A DNA stretch of 5,753 bases. Origin: CBFFRJ01 sp965644225 (lineage in GTDB: Bacteria > Pseudomonadota > Gammaproteobacteria > Enterobacterales > Enterobacteriaceae). Numbering within the stretch: the first letter of the stretch is position 1; every line of letters begins with the position of its first letter. This document shows positions 1 through 5,675 of this stretch, in pieces. The notes under the pieces were generated by a model that was given only the letters and a program-made list of their open reading frames with translations, had not been told where the DNA came from and ran no database searches. Location: positions 1-5,753 of the forward strand of contig NZ_CBFFRJ010000199.1 of NCBI RefSeq assembly GCF_965644225.1, written 5' to 3'. A program made the translations under genes and the position numbers.

Positions 1-89
1 TACAGCTCAGCTAAGGTAAGGCTAATACAGATAAGGACTCCACTGAACCCCACCGATTAAATCGCACCTTCCTTAGTCTGATTATCCTG
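1..89 (+). other. junction between upstream gene and permease; in-frame N-terminal extension without a start codon
   Basis: The permease reading frame is open upstream of its first usual start (GTG at 90) back to a TAA at 12-14. The codons at 24-89 encode a polar stretch beginning NTDKDSTEPHRLNR, followed by a hydrophobic run FLSLIILVL. Together with the first residues after GTG90 this looks like the N-terminus and first membrane helix of an RbsC-type permease. No ATG, GTG or TTG occurs in this frame between 15 and 89. AAGG motifs at 13-16 and 18-21 sit where a ribosome binding site would be, but the codons that follow are GCT AAT. Stops at 12-14, 17-19 and 58-60 in the three forward frames are candidates for the end of the upstream gene, expected to be the ABC ATPase. 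None of the short tails is distinctive enough to choose between them. Confidence 0.45.
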
Positions 90-971
90 GTGCTTTTTTT
101 CAGTCTGAGCTCACCCTTTTTCTTTAATACTGAAAACCTGATGACCATTGCATTACAAACTTCGGTCATTGGCATCATGGCAATTGGCGTGACCTTTGTC
201 ATTATCACCGCCGGGATCGATCTCTCTCTTGGCTCGGTGGTGGCGTTTTCCGGGGTGGCGGTGGGGATTTGCGCCACCTTAGGTTTGCCTTTACCCATCT
301 GCATTTTGGGCGGCGTGCTGGCCGGGGGACTGTGTGGCTATGTCAATTCACTGCTGGTCACCAAAGCCACTATTCCGCCGTTTATTGCCACCCTCGGGCT
401 GATGATGTCGGTACGCGGCATCAACATGGTGATGACCGACGGCCGGGCTATTTATTTCTCTGATTATCCGTCGTTCAAATTGTTAGCCCAGGGACGCTTA
501 TTTGATGTCCTGCCTTATCCGGTTTTTTATCTCGTCATCGTGGCGCTGATTGCGGGCTATATCCTGAAAAAAACGGTCATTGGGCGCTACGTCTATGCCG
601 TGGGCAGCAATGAAGTCGCCGCTCATCTCTCCGGGATTAAAGTCCAGCGCGTCAAAATATTTGTCTACTCCTTCTGCGGTCTGCTTACCGGTGTGGCCGG
701 GGTGATCCTCGCCTCGCGGCTCAACTCCGGTCAACCGACGGTGGGGGTAGGCTATGAGCTGGAAGCGATCGCCGCGGTGGTGATTGGCGGCACCAGCCTG
801 ATGGGGGGCATTGGCACCATCGGCGGCACCATTATCGGCGCATTCATTATGAGCGTTCTGAAAAATGGCCTCAACCTGATGGGTGTTTCGCAGTTCTGGC
901 AGATGGTTGCCATGGGGGTTGTGGTAGTTGCAGCGGTATACCTCGACACATTACGCAAAAAATTACGTTGA
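90..971 (+). CDS. ribose-type sugar ABC transporter permease (RbsC-like), start uncertain
   Basis: This is an inner-membrane permease of the carbohydrate-uptake CUT2 class (RbsC/AraH/XylH family), which forms the channel of a sugar importer together with a two-domain ATPase. The protein is very hydrophobic, with roughly nine to ten membrane segments. Family landmarks are visible: AGIDLSLGS at residues 41-49, the cytoplasmic loop GRYVYAVGSNEVAAHLSGIK around 165-184, and GYELEAIAAVVIGGTS around 211-226, all closely similar to RbsC. At 293 residues from GTG90 it is shorter than RbsC (about 320), and this start would cut the first helix, so translation probably begins upstream at a start I cannot identify. 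The binding-protein gene follows 74 bp later, matching the rbsA-C-B order, and an ATPase is expected to the left. The substrate is inferred from the downstream fucAO genes as L-fucose or a similar sugar. The family call is solid; the substrate is not proven. Confidence 0.88.
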   Translation: MLFFSLSSPFFFNTENLMTIALQTSVIGIMAIGVTFVIITAGIDLSLGSVVAFSGVAVGICATLGLPLPICILGGVLAGGLCGYVNSLLVTKATIPPFIATLGLMMSVRGINMVMTDGRAIYFSDYPSFKLLAQGRLFDVLPYPVFYLVIVALIAGYILKKTVIGRYVYAVGSNEVAAHLSGIKVQRVKIFVYSFCGLLTGVAGVILASRLNSGQPTVGVGYELEAIAAVVIGGTSLMGGIGTIGGTIIGAFIMSVLKNGLNLMGVSQFWQMVAMGVVVVAAVYLDTLRKKLR

Positions 972-980
972 CGCTTACCC

Positions 981-1023
981 TCCCGATTTTCGGGACCCTG
1001 ACGCCCAGGCTGTTGCCGGGCGT
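981..1023 (+). promoter_or_regulatory. two tandem intercistronic hairpins between permease and binding-protein genes
   Basis: Two inverted repeats fill the gap. The first has a perfect 6-bp stem, TCCCGA (981-986) with TCGGGA (990-995) around TTT. The second pairs ACGCCC (1001-1006) and GGC (1008-1010) with GCC (1015-1017) and GGGCGT (1018-1023), with a bulged A and a TGTT loop. Neither is followed by a U-run, so they are unlikely to be efficient terminators. In several enteric sugar ABC operons, hairpins beside the binding-protein gene protect part of the mRNA and raise the level of the binding protein over the membrane parts. That role here is inferred. Confidence 0.5.
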
Positions 1024-1045
1024 TAACTCAAAATGGAGCATAAAA

Positions 1046-1996
1046 ATGAGAACCCTGAATGTTGTCTATGCGTTATCCCTGCTGGCTTGCGTGACAACCA
1101 GCGCGCTGGCGAAAGATTTAACCCTGCCGGTGGTCAGTAAAGGCTTCCAGCACGAATTCTGGCAGACCGTGAAGATGGGAACGGAAGCGGCGGCCAAAGA
1201 GCTGGGGGATAAGACCAGCTACGTTGGCCCGGCAGATGAAACCCAAATTGCCGAACAGATCCAACTGGTGGAAAACGCGATGGCACGCAAGCCTGATGGC
1301 CTGCTGCTCGCGGCACTTGACGCCAATGCGCTGGCCCCGCTGGTGGAAACGGCCCATTCACGGGGGATCAAAGTGGTGACCTTTGACTCTGGCGTGAACT
1401 CTGAAATTCCGGTCAGTTTTGTCGCGACCAATAACCGTAAAGCCGGGGCGCAGGCTGCGGATGCCCTGGCTGAACTGATCAATAACAAAGGCAAGGTGGG
1501 GATTATCGCCCACGTGGCGGGGACATCATCGGCGATTGAACGCTCTGAAGGTTTTGTGGCGCAGATGAAAGAAAAATATCCGGATATCAAGGTGCTCCCG
1601 GTGCAGTACAGCGATGGCGATCCGCAAAAAGCGATGGATAAAACCATCGACATGTTGCAGGCCAATCCGGATCTGGCCGGGATCTATGGCACCAACGAAG
1701 GTTCGACGCTGGGGGTGGCCAATGCCATCGACAGCCAGAATGTGAAGGGCAAAGTGAAAGTCATCGGCTTTGACAGCACTGAGGCCATTATCAACTTCTT
1801 AAAATCAGGCGTGATTCAGGGCTTTGTGGTGCAGGACGCCTACCAGATTGGTTATCAGGGGATCAAAGCGCTGGATGCTGCTATTTCCGGGCAAACCATC
1901 GCTAAAGAGATCGATATTCCGGTCAGATTTGTTAATGCGAAGAACATTAATACGCCTGAGATCGAGAAGTTGTTGCATCCGTTCGGCAAGAAATAA
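1046..1996 (+). CDS. periplasmic sugar-binding protein of ribose-type ABC transporter
   Basis: This is a periplasmic binding protein of the RbsB/LacI-like fold (Peripla_BP_4 type), which captures the sugar and delivers it to the permease. The ATG at 1046 is chosen because GGAG at 1035-1038 lies seven bases upstream and the protein then starts with a clear Sec signal peptide, residues 1-22, with likely cleavage after SALA. The in-frame TTG at 968 would add 26 residues in front of the signal and overlap the permease stop. The mature part has two alpha/beta lobes. By alignment from memory with RbsB, likely ligand contacts are D114 (VTFDSG), R156 (ERSEGF), N207 (TNEGST), D243 (GFDSTE) and Q263 (QDAYQIG). 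The length of 316 residues is normal. LLAC at residues 12-15 resembles a weak lipobox, but signal peptidase I cleavage is more likely. The substrate is inferred from the neighbouring fucAO genes as L-fucose or a related sugar. Confidence 0.9.
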   Translation: MRTLNVVYALSLLACVTTSALAKDLTLPVVSKGFQHEFWQTVKMGTEAAAKELGDKTSYVGPADETQIAEQIQLVENAMARKPDGLLLAALDANALAPLVETAHSRGIKVVTFDSGVNSEIPVSFVATNNRKAGAQAADALAELINNKGKVGIIAHVAGTSSAIERSEGFVAQMKEKYPDIKVLPVQYSDGDPQKAMDKTIDMLQANPDLAGIYGTNEGSTLGVANAIDSQNVKGKVKVIGFDSTEAIINFLKSGVIQGFVVQDAYQIGYQGIKALDAAISGQTIAKEIDIPVRFVNAKNINTPEIEKLLHPFGKK

Positions 1997-2011
1997 CGCC
2001 CCCTCATTCTG

Positions 2012-2049
2012 AAAAAAACCGCCACCGGAGTGTTTTTTTCTCCTGTGGC
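2012..2049 (-). terminator. hairpin upstream of fucA, shaped as a leftward intrinsic terminator
   Basis: GCCACCGGAG (2021-2030…start at 2021) pairs with CTCCTGTGGC (2040-2049), giving ten positions with one C/T mismatch around a T-rich loop. On the minus strand the stem is followed directly by GG and seven T residues (complement of 2012-2018), the form of a Rho-independent terminator for leftward transcription. On the plus strand there is no U-run after the stem, so rightward readthrough from the binding-protein gene into fucA is expected, although the structure could affect mRNA stability. The A-run and the T-run inside the loop could also pair with each other, giving an alternative fold. 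No rightward promoter or CRP-like site is obvious in the 80-bp gap. Confidence 0.45.
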
Positions 2050-2076
2050 AAAAGCAGCCTTCAGCGGAGAAACACA

Positions 2077-2724
2077 ATGGAAAGAAAGCGTTTAGCGCGC
2101 GAGATTATCGATACCTGTCTTGAAATGACCCGGCTGGGTTTAAATCAGGGCACTGCCGGAAATGTGAGTGTCCGTTTTGACAAGGGCATGCTGATTACCC
2201 CCAGCGGTATTCCCTACGAAAGATTGAGCGAAGAGATGATTGTCTACGTCGATAACGACGGCAAATATGACGCCGGGAAGCTGCCCTCCAGTGAATGGCG
2301 TTTTCATCTCAGCGCCTACCAGACCCGGCCAGATGCCAGGGCGGTGGTGCACAACCATTCCGTTCATGCTACCGCGGTCTCGATCCTCAACCGACCGATT
2401 CCGGCAATCCACTACATGATTGCCGCCGCGGGAGGCAACTCCATCCCCTGTGCGCCTTACGCCACCTTTGGCACCCGCGTGCTTTCTGAACATGTGGCCG
2501 TGGCGCTGAAAAACCGCAAAGCCACCCTGCTACAACATCACGGGGTGATTGCCTGCGAGGAGAATTTAGAAAAGGCACTGTGGCTGGCCCATGAAGTGGA
2601 AGTGCTTGCCCGGTTGTATCTCAGCACTCTTGCGATTACCGATCCGGTTCCGGTGCTTGATGATGAAGAGATCGCGGTGGTACTGGAAAAATTCAAAACC
2701 TACGGGCTGCGGGTTGAGGCCTGA
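2077..2724 (+). CDS. fucA: L-fuculose-1-phosphate aldolase
   Basis: This is a zinc-dependent class II aldolase of the cytoplasm. It cleaves L-fuculose-1-phosphate to dihydroxyacetone phosphate and L-lactaldehyde, the last shared step of L-fucose breakdown. The length of 215 residues equals that of E. coli FucA, and most of the sequence is recognisable as the same protein. The known active-site residues are all at their E. coli positions: zinc ligands H92, H94 and H155, catalytic E73, phosphate-binding T26, N29, G44, S71 and S72, and Y113 and Y209 from the neighbouring subunit. ATG 2077 has GGAGA at 2066-2070 at good spacing. The gene follows the sugar-binding protein by 80 bp and precedes fucO by 27 bp, so it is probably co-transcribed with both. 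Its product L-lactaldehyde is the substrate of FucO. Confidence 0.98.
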   Translation: MERKRLAREIIDTCLEMTRLGLNQGTAGNVSVRFDKGMLITPSGIPYERLSEEMIVYVDNDGKYDAGKLPSSEWRFHLSAYQTRPDARAVVHNHSVHATAVSILNRPIPAIHYMIAAAGGNSIPCAPYATFGTRVLSEHVAVALKNRKATLLQHHGVIACEENLEKALWLAHEVEVLARLYLSTLAITDPVPVLDDEEIAVVLEKFKTYGLRVEA

Positions 2725-2751
2725 TCTGCTGCCGGAAAACGGAGAGTAAAG

Positions 2752-3897
2752 ATGGCAAACAGAATGATTTTAAACGAGACGGCCTGGTTTGGCCGGGGGG
2801 CGATAGCGGCTTTAACTGATGAAGTGACACGCCGGGGCTATCGTAAGGCGTTGATCGTCACCGATAACACTCTTGTGGGCTGCGGTCTGGTGGGGAAGGT
2901 GACTGACAAGCTCGACAGCGCAGGGCTGAGGTGGGAGATCTTTTCTGAGGTCATCCCTAACCCCACGATCGGGGTGGTGCTGGCCGGGCTTGCGGCTTAT
3001 CAGCGCAGTGAGGCTGACTACCTGATAGCGATTGGCGGCGGTTCACCGCAGGATACCTGTAAAGCCATCGGCATCATCAGCAATAACCCTGAATTTGCCG
3101 ATGTACGCAGTCTTGAAGGTCTCTCCCCGACGCGCAAACAGAGCGTGCCGATTATGGCGATCCCGACAACTGCAGGGACCGCCGCAGAGGTGACCATTAA
3201 CTACGTCATCACCGATGAGGAAAAACGGCGCAAATTTGTCTGCGTGGATCCGCACGATATTCCGCAGGTGGCCTTTATTGATGCCGACATGATGGACGGT
3301 ATGCCCGCAGCACTGAAAGCCGCAACCGGCGTCGATGCCTTAACCCATGCTATCGAAGGCTATATTACCCGTGGAGCATGGGCGCTGACCGATGCGCTGC
3401 ACATTAAAGCCATTGAGATCATTGCCGGCGCTCTGCGTGGTTCCGTTGCCGGTGAGTCGGCCGCCGGGGAGGCAATGGCGCTGGGGCAATATGTCGCGGG
3501 TATGGGATTTTCCAACGTCGGTCTGGGTCTGGTTCACGGCATGGCGCATCCGCTGGGCGCGTTTTACAACACCCCGCACGGTGTGGCGAATGCTGTCCTG
3601 CTGCCGCACATCATGCGCTATAACGCTGAATTCACGCAGGAGAAATACCGCGATATCGCCCGCGTGATGGGGGTGAAAGTGGAGGATATGAGTCTGGATT
3701 CGGCGCGTGATGCGGCGGTGGAAGCGGTGTTTGCCCTTAACCGCGACGTGGGGATCCCGGCACACTTACGTGACGTTGGGGTGCGTAAAGAGGACATTCC
3801 GGCTCTGGCGCAGGCGGCTCTGGATGATGTCTGTACCGGTGGCAATCCTCGTGAGGCGACGCTTGAGGATATTATCGCGCTCTATCATACCGCGTAG
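2752..3897 (+). CDS. fucO: lactaldehyde reductase / L-1,2-propanediol oxidoreductase
   Basis: This is a group III iron-dependent alcohol dehydrogenase that reduces L-lactaldehyde to L-1,2-propanediol with NADH under anaerobic conditions; it acts in the cytoplasm as a dimer. The sequence is recognisable as FucO along its whole length. The GGGS nucleotide-binding motif is at residues 95-98. The iron ligands D195, H199, H262 and H276 (one lower than the numbering usual for E. coli) are all present, within VDALTHAIEGY and the VHGMAHPLGA…PHG region. ATG 2752 is preceded by GGAGAG at 2741-2746. The protein has 381 residues. E. coli FucO, as I recall, ends HTAW, whereas here the codons are GCG TAG TAA, so the last Trp appears replaced by a stop next to the old stop. 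This should not affect function. The gene is in an operon with fucA and faces xni. Confidence 0.98.
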   Translation: MANRMILNETAWFGRGAIAALTDEVTRRGYRKALIVTDNTLVGCGLVGKVTDKLDSAGLRWEIFSEVIPNPTIGVVLAGLAAYQRSEADYLIAIGGGSPQDTCKAIGIISNNPEFADVRSLEGLSPTRKQSVPIMAIPTTAGTAAEVTINYVITDEEKRRKFVCVDPHDIPQVAFIDADMMDGMPAALKAATGVDALTHAIEGYITRGAWALTDALHIKAIEIIAGALRGSVAGESAAGEAMALGQYVAGMGFSNVGLGLVHGMAHPLGAFYNTPHGVANAVLLPHIMRYNAEFTQEKYRDIARVMGVKVEDMSLDSARDAAVEAVFALNRDVGIPAHLRDVGVRKEDIPALAQAALDDVCTGGNPREATLEDIIALYHTA

Positions 3898-3924
3898 TAA
3901 CGCCAGGGAAGCAAAACGCCCTGC

Positions 3925-3956
3925 CCGGCCTGCGGGTGACACTGAACGCAGGCCGG
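3925..3956. repeat. REP-like palindrome between convergent fucO and xni
   Basis: A perfect 10-bp inverted repeat, CCGGCCTGCG (3925-3934) with CGCAGGCCGG (3947-3956), surrounds a 12-base loop and is followed by ATACGCGGCGG. The GCCGGATA core and the place between two convergent genes resemble enterobacterial REP/PU elements. With no U-run on either strand, it is more likely an mRNA 3'-end stabiliser or a Rho/gyrase-related element than a classical intrinsic terminator. It would serve fucO on the plus strand and xni on the minus strand. Confidence 0.55.
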
Positions 3957-3967
3957 ATACGCGGCGG

Positions 3968-4723
3968 TTATTTTGCCAGACGCAGTTGCTGTAAATTGCC
4001 ATCGACCTGAATATCGGTTTGCAGACGGGCAATATCCCGGCACATAAAGGCCATCTCTTTGTGCTCAACCAGTTTCTTACGCCACTTCTCCGGCACCTCA
4101 TCCAGATGGGCATACAGCCCTTCCAGGTTTTGATACTGCCCCAGTAACTGGGTGGCGCTTTTCGGGCCTATACCTGCCACACCAGGCACCTTTGAGCTGC
4201 TGATGCCCGCCAGTCCCCAGTAATCAGCAAGTTGCTGCGGCGCGACGCCAAACTCTTTTTCAATAAAGGGGGCATCCAGCCAGCGTTTTTGAAAATAGTC
4301 GCGAATACGAATACCCGGTTCGAGTAACTGGCAGTAGCCCTTGTCAGTGGAGACAATCGTGGCCTGATGACCCGCTGTTGTCACTTTTACAGCCAGGGTG
4401 GCCGCCAGATCGTCAGCTTCGTTTCCCGGCGATACCCAGCTCATAACCCCGCGTTCGGCAAAGGCGGCGCGCAGAGCGGGCATTTCATCATGAAGACTGT
4501 CCGGCATCGGGGGCCTGCCTGCTTTGTAATCGGCCAGGATTTGATGTCGCCAGCCGGTACTGCGCGCTTCATCGTCAAAGACGGCAACGGCGTGAGTGGG
4601 TTCGCTGTGGCGAAGAAGCTGGTCGAGCGCATGCTGGCAGGTGGTGACGCAGGGCGACCCCTGCACCGCGTGGATACGGCGAATAAGATTCAGTGCATCG
4701 ACAATAAGCAGATGAATAGCCAT
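3968..4723 (-). CDS. xni: flap endonuclease-like protein Xni (exonuclease IX)
   Basis: This protein resembles the 5'-nuclease (FEN) domain of DNA polymerase I and is thought to act on flap or branched DNA during replication and repair. Its length of 251 residues equals that of E. coli Xni (formerly ygdG). Visible motifs are LIVDALNLIRR at the N-terminus, AVFDDE (47-52), GNEADDLAATLA (100-111) with metal ligand D104, STDKGYCQLL (125-134), and the helix-hairpin-helix GVAGIGPKSATQLL (181-194). The residues that bind potassium through the backbone in E. coli ExoIX (L171, A172, P180, V182, I185) are also at the same positions. The start ATG (complement of 4721-4723) has GAGGGA just upstream on the minus strand. 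The gene faces fucO as in E. coli. Its E. coli upstream neighbour, sdaB, is not next to it here: a relBE operon takes that place. Confidence 0.97.
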   Translation of the reverse strand: MAIHLLIVDALNLIRRIHAVQGSPCVTTCQHALDQLLRHSEPTHAVAVFDDEARSTGWRHQILADYKAGRPPMPDSLHDEMPALRAAFAERGVMSWVSPGNEADDLAATLAVKVTTAGHQATIVSTDKGYCQLLEPGIRIRDYFQKRWLDAPFIEKEFGVAPQQLADYWGLAGISSSKVPGVAGIGPKSATQLLGQYQNLEGLYAHLDEVPEKWRKKLVEHKEMAFMCRDIARLQTDIQVDGNLQQLRLAK

Positions 4724-4933
4724 TGTTCCCTCAAGGCGAAGATTAACCTGCTAAGGGTAACACTGCCCGCCACGGGAGACTATGCGTTGGCATGCCGTTG
4801 CCTGAATTGTGTTAACGCTGGATTGTCATGCCCCCTGACGGAAAGCCCCGGGATGGGAGCCGTATGTTGACGGTACCGCCCCATTCTTCTGACTTGCAGC
4901 GTGACTTGCCATATGTATTCGGTAGTGCGATGC
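4724..4933. other. intergenic region between divergent xni and relBE
   Basis: There is no credible gene here. The region must hold the leftward xni promoter and the rightward relBE promoter, but I cannot place either with certainty. TTGCCA at 4906-4911 could be a -35 element for relBE, although no good -10 box lies at the usual spacing. Two short palindromes are present, GGCATGCC (4789-4796) and CGGTACCG (4871-4878), and CCGT/ACGG around ATGTTG (4862 region) could form a small stem. None matches a site I recognise. Confidence 0.4.
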
Positions 4934-4957
4934 TTGTAATGACATTTGTATTTACAT
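4934..4957 (+). promoter_or_regulatory. relO-like operator of relBE
   Basis: An imperfect 24-bp palindrome starts TTGTAAT and ends TTTACAT, centred at 4945/4946, and runs up to the relB ribosome binding site GAGGTG (4958-4963). Nine or so of the twelve pairs match. The E. coli relBE operator is built from TTGTAA/T hexads bound by RelB dimers, and RelE controls the occupancy (conditional cooperativity). This site keeps the pattern, but the right half (ATTTACAT instead of ATTACAA) is degenerate. It is probably where RelB and RelB-RelE repress their own operon. The role follows from position and resemblance only. Confidence 0.6.
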
Positions 4958-4969
4958 GAGGTGTATGAC

Positions 4970-5209
4970 ATGGGTAGCATCAACCTGCGTATTGACGATG
5001 AACTTAAAGCTCGTGCTTATGCTGCGCTTGAAAAAATGGGTGTAACTCCCTCAGAAGCGCTTCGTCTGATGCTTGAATATATCGCTGACAATGAACGCTT
5101 ACCGTTCAAACAGACACTCCTGAGTGATGAAGATGCTGAACTCGTGGAGATCGTGAGGGAGCGTCTGCGCAATCCTAAGCCAGTACGTATAACCCTGGAT
5201 GAGCTCTGA
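4970..5209 (+). CDS. relB: RelB antitoxin
   Basis: This is the antitoxin and autorepressor of the type II RelBE toxin-antitoxin system. Its N-terminal ribbon-helix-helix part (about residues 1-50, starting MGSINLRIDDELKAR) binds operator DNA. Its C-terminal part wraps around RelE and blocks it, and free RelB is degraded by Lon during stress. The length of 79 residues and nearly the whole sequence match E. coli RelB as I recall it. ATG 4970 is chosen over the in-frame TTG at 4946 because GAGGTG at 4958-4963 is correctly spaced for it, TTG 4946 lies inside the operator, and E. coli RelB starts at the same MGSI. The stop TGA (5207-5209) overlaps the relE start by one base, which points to translational coupling. 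The codons look AT-richer than those of the fuc genes and xni, consistent with later acquisition. Confidence 0.97.
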   Translation: MGSINLRIDDELKARAYAALEKMGVTPSEALRLMLEYIADNERLPFKQTLLSDEDAELVEIVRERLRNPKPVRITLDEL

Positions 5210-5496
5210 TGGCGTATCTACTGGATTTTGACGAGCGGGCACTAAAGGAATGGCGAAAGCTGGGCTCGACGGTACGTGAACAGTTGAAAAAGAAGCTGGC
5301 TGAAGTACTTGAGTCACCCCGAATTGAAGCCAATAAACTGCGTGGGATGCCTGACTGTTACAAGATAAAGCTAAAGTCATCAGGTTACCGCCTTGTATAC
5401 CAGGTCCAGGAAGAGAAGGTCGTTGTTTTCGTCGTTTCGGTGGGGAAAAGAGAACGCGAGGAAGTTTATAGTGAGGCAGTTAAACGCATTCTCTGA
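5209..5496 (+). CDS. relE: RelE toxin, ribosome-dependent mRNA interferase
   Basis: This toxin enters the ribosomal A site and cuts the mRNA codon there, stopping translation when RelB is lost. The length of 95 residues is the same as E. coli RelE, and the residues needed for cleavage are all present at the same positions: K52, K54, R61, R81 and Y87, plus R45. The toxin therefore looks intact and active, not a relic. Its ATG overlaps the relB stop (TGATG), so it is translated from the relB message without its own strong ribosome binding site. In the E. coli K-12 Qin prophage, relE is followed by the hok-like gene relF; nothing like it is seen in the 257 bases after relE here. No rightward terminator with a U-run is visible after the stop. 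Confidence 0.97.
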   Translation: MAYLLDFDERALKEWRKLGSTVREQLKKKLAEVLESPRIEANKLRGMPDCYKIKLKSSGYRLVYQVQEEKVVVFVVSVGKREREEVYSEAVKRIL

Positions 5497-5576
5497 AATA
5501 AAGCAGGATATCTCTTTCTCGCAATGATGGCGCCGCTTCTGCTTTGCGCCCGCCTGAATCCACCGATGGCGGATGC

Positions 5577-5597
5577 AAAAAAGCCCCCGAAGGGGCT
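5577..5597 (-). terminator. Rho-independent terminator for leftward transcription (cUUCGg tetraloop)
   Basis: On the minus strand AGCCCC (complement of 5592-5597) and GGGGCT (complement of 5582-5587) close a TTCG loop and are followed by a run of T (complement of 5577-5582). This is the very stable C(UUCG)G form typical of enterobacterial terminators. It points left, opposite to relBE, so it should end a leftward gene beyond the right edge of the window, or be the original terminator of such a gene (sdaB would be the E. coli neighbour) now separated from it. It would also keep that transcription from running antisense through relBE. Confidence 0.78.
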
Positions 5598-5637
5598 CAG
5601 ACTGATGACAAACCCTAAAAAGAGCACGGACGATCCC

Positions 5638-5655
5638 CTCGCCCCTTGGGGAGAG
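5638..5655. repeat. small GC-rich imperfect hairpin
   Basis: CTC-G-CCCC (5638-5645) and GGGG-A-GAG (5648-5655) pair with one G/A mismatch around TT. It resembles the first half of the common enterobacterial intergenic pattern of CCCTC and GAGGG arms, and the sequence changes character right after it, at 5656. The function is unknown and no U-run follows. Confidence 0.35.
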
Positions 5656-5675
5656 CAGCTGTGTTTAAAGTCAAT

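Noticed and set aside
968..1045. Extended start (TTG 968) of the binding protein
   Set aside because: It would overlap the permease stop, run through the hairpins and hide the signal peptide; ATG 1046 has a proper ribosome binding site.
1082..1090. Lipobox-like LLAC in the binding protein signal
   Set aside because: The hydrophobic core continues past the Cys to a good signal peptidase I site (SALA), and binding proteins of this type in enteric bacteria are soluble in the periplasm.
3340..3765. Leftward 141-residue open frame inside fucO
   Set aside because: fucO is full length and conserved here; the antisense frame is His-rich because of codon bias opposite to fucO.
4367..4870. Rightward 167-residue open frame antisense to xni
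   Set aside because: xni is clearly coding on the other strand; this frame is its shadow and gives a sequence without recognisable domains.
4946..4969. TTG 4946 as an alternative relB start
   Set aside because: It lies within the operator with no ribosome binding site, and adds eight residues not present in E. coli RelB.
5497..5675. hok/relF-like gene after relE
   Set aside because: No small hydrophobic peptide frame with a ribosome binding site is seen in this stretch.
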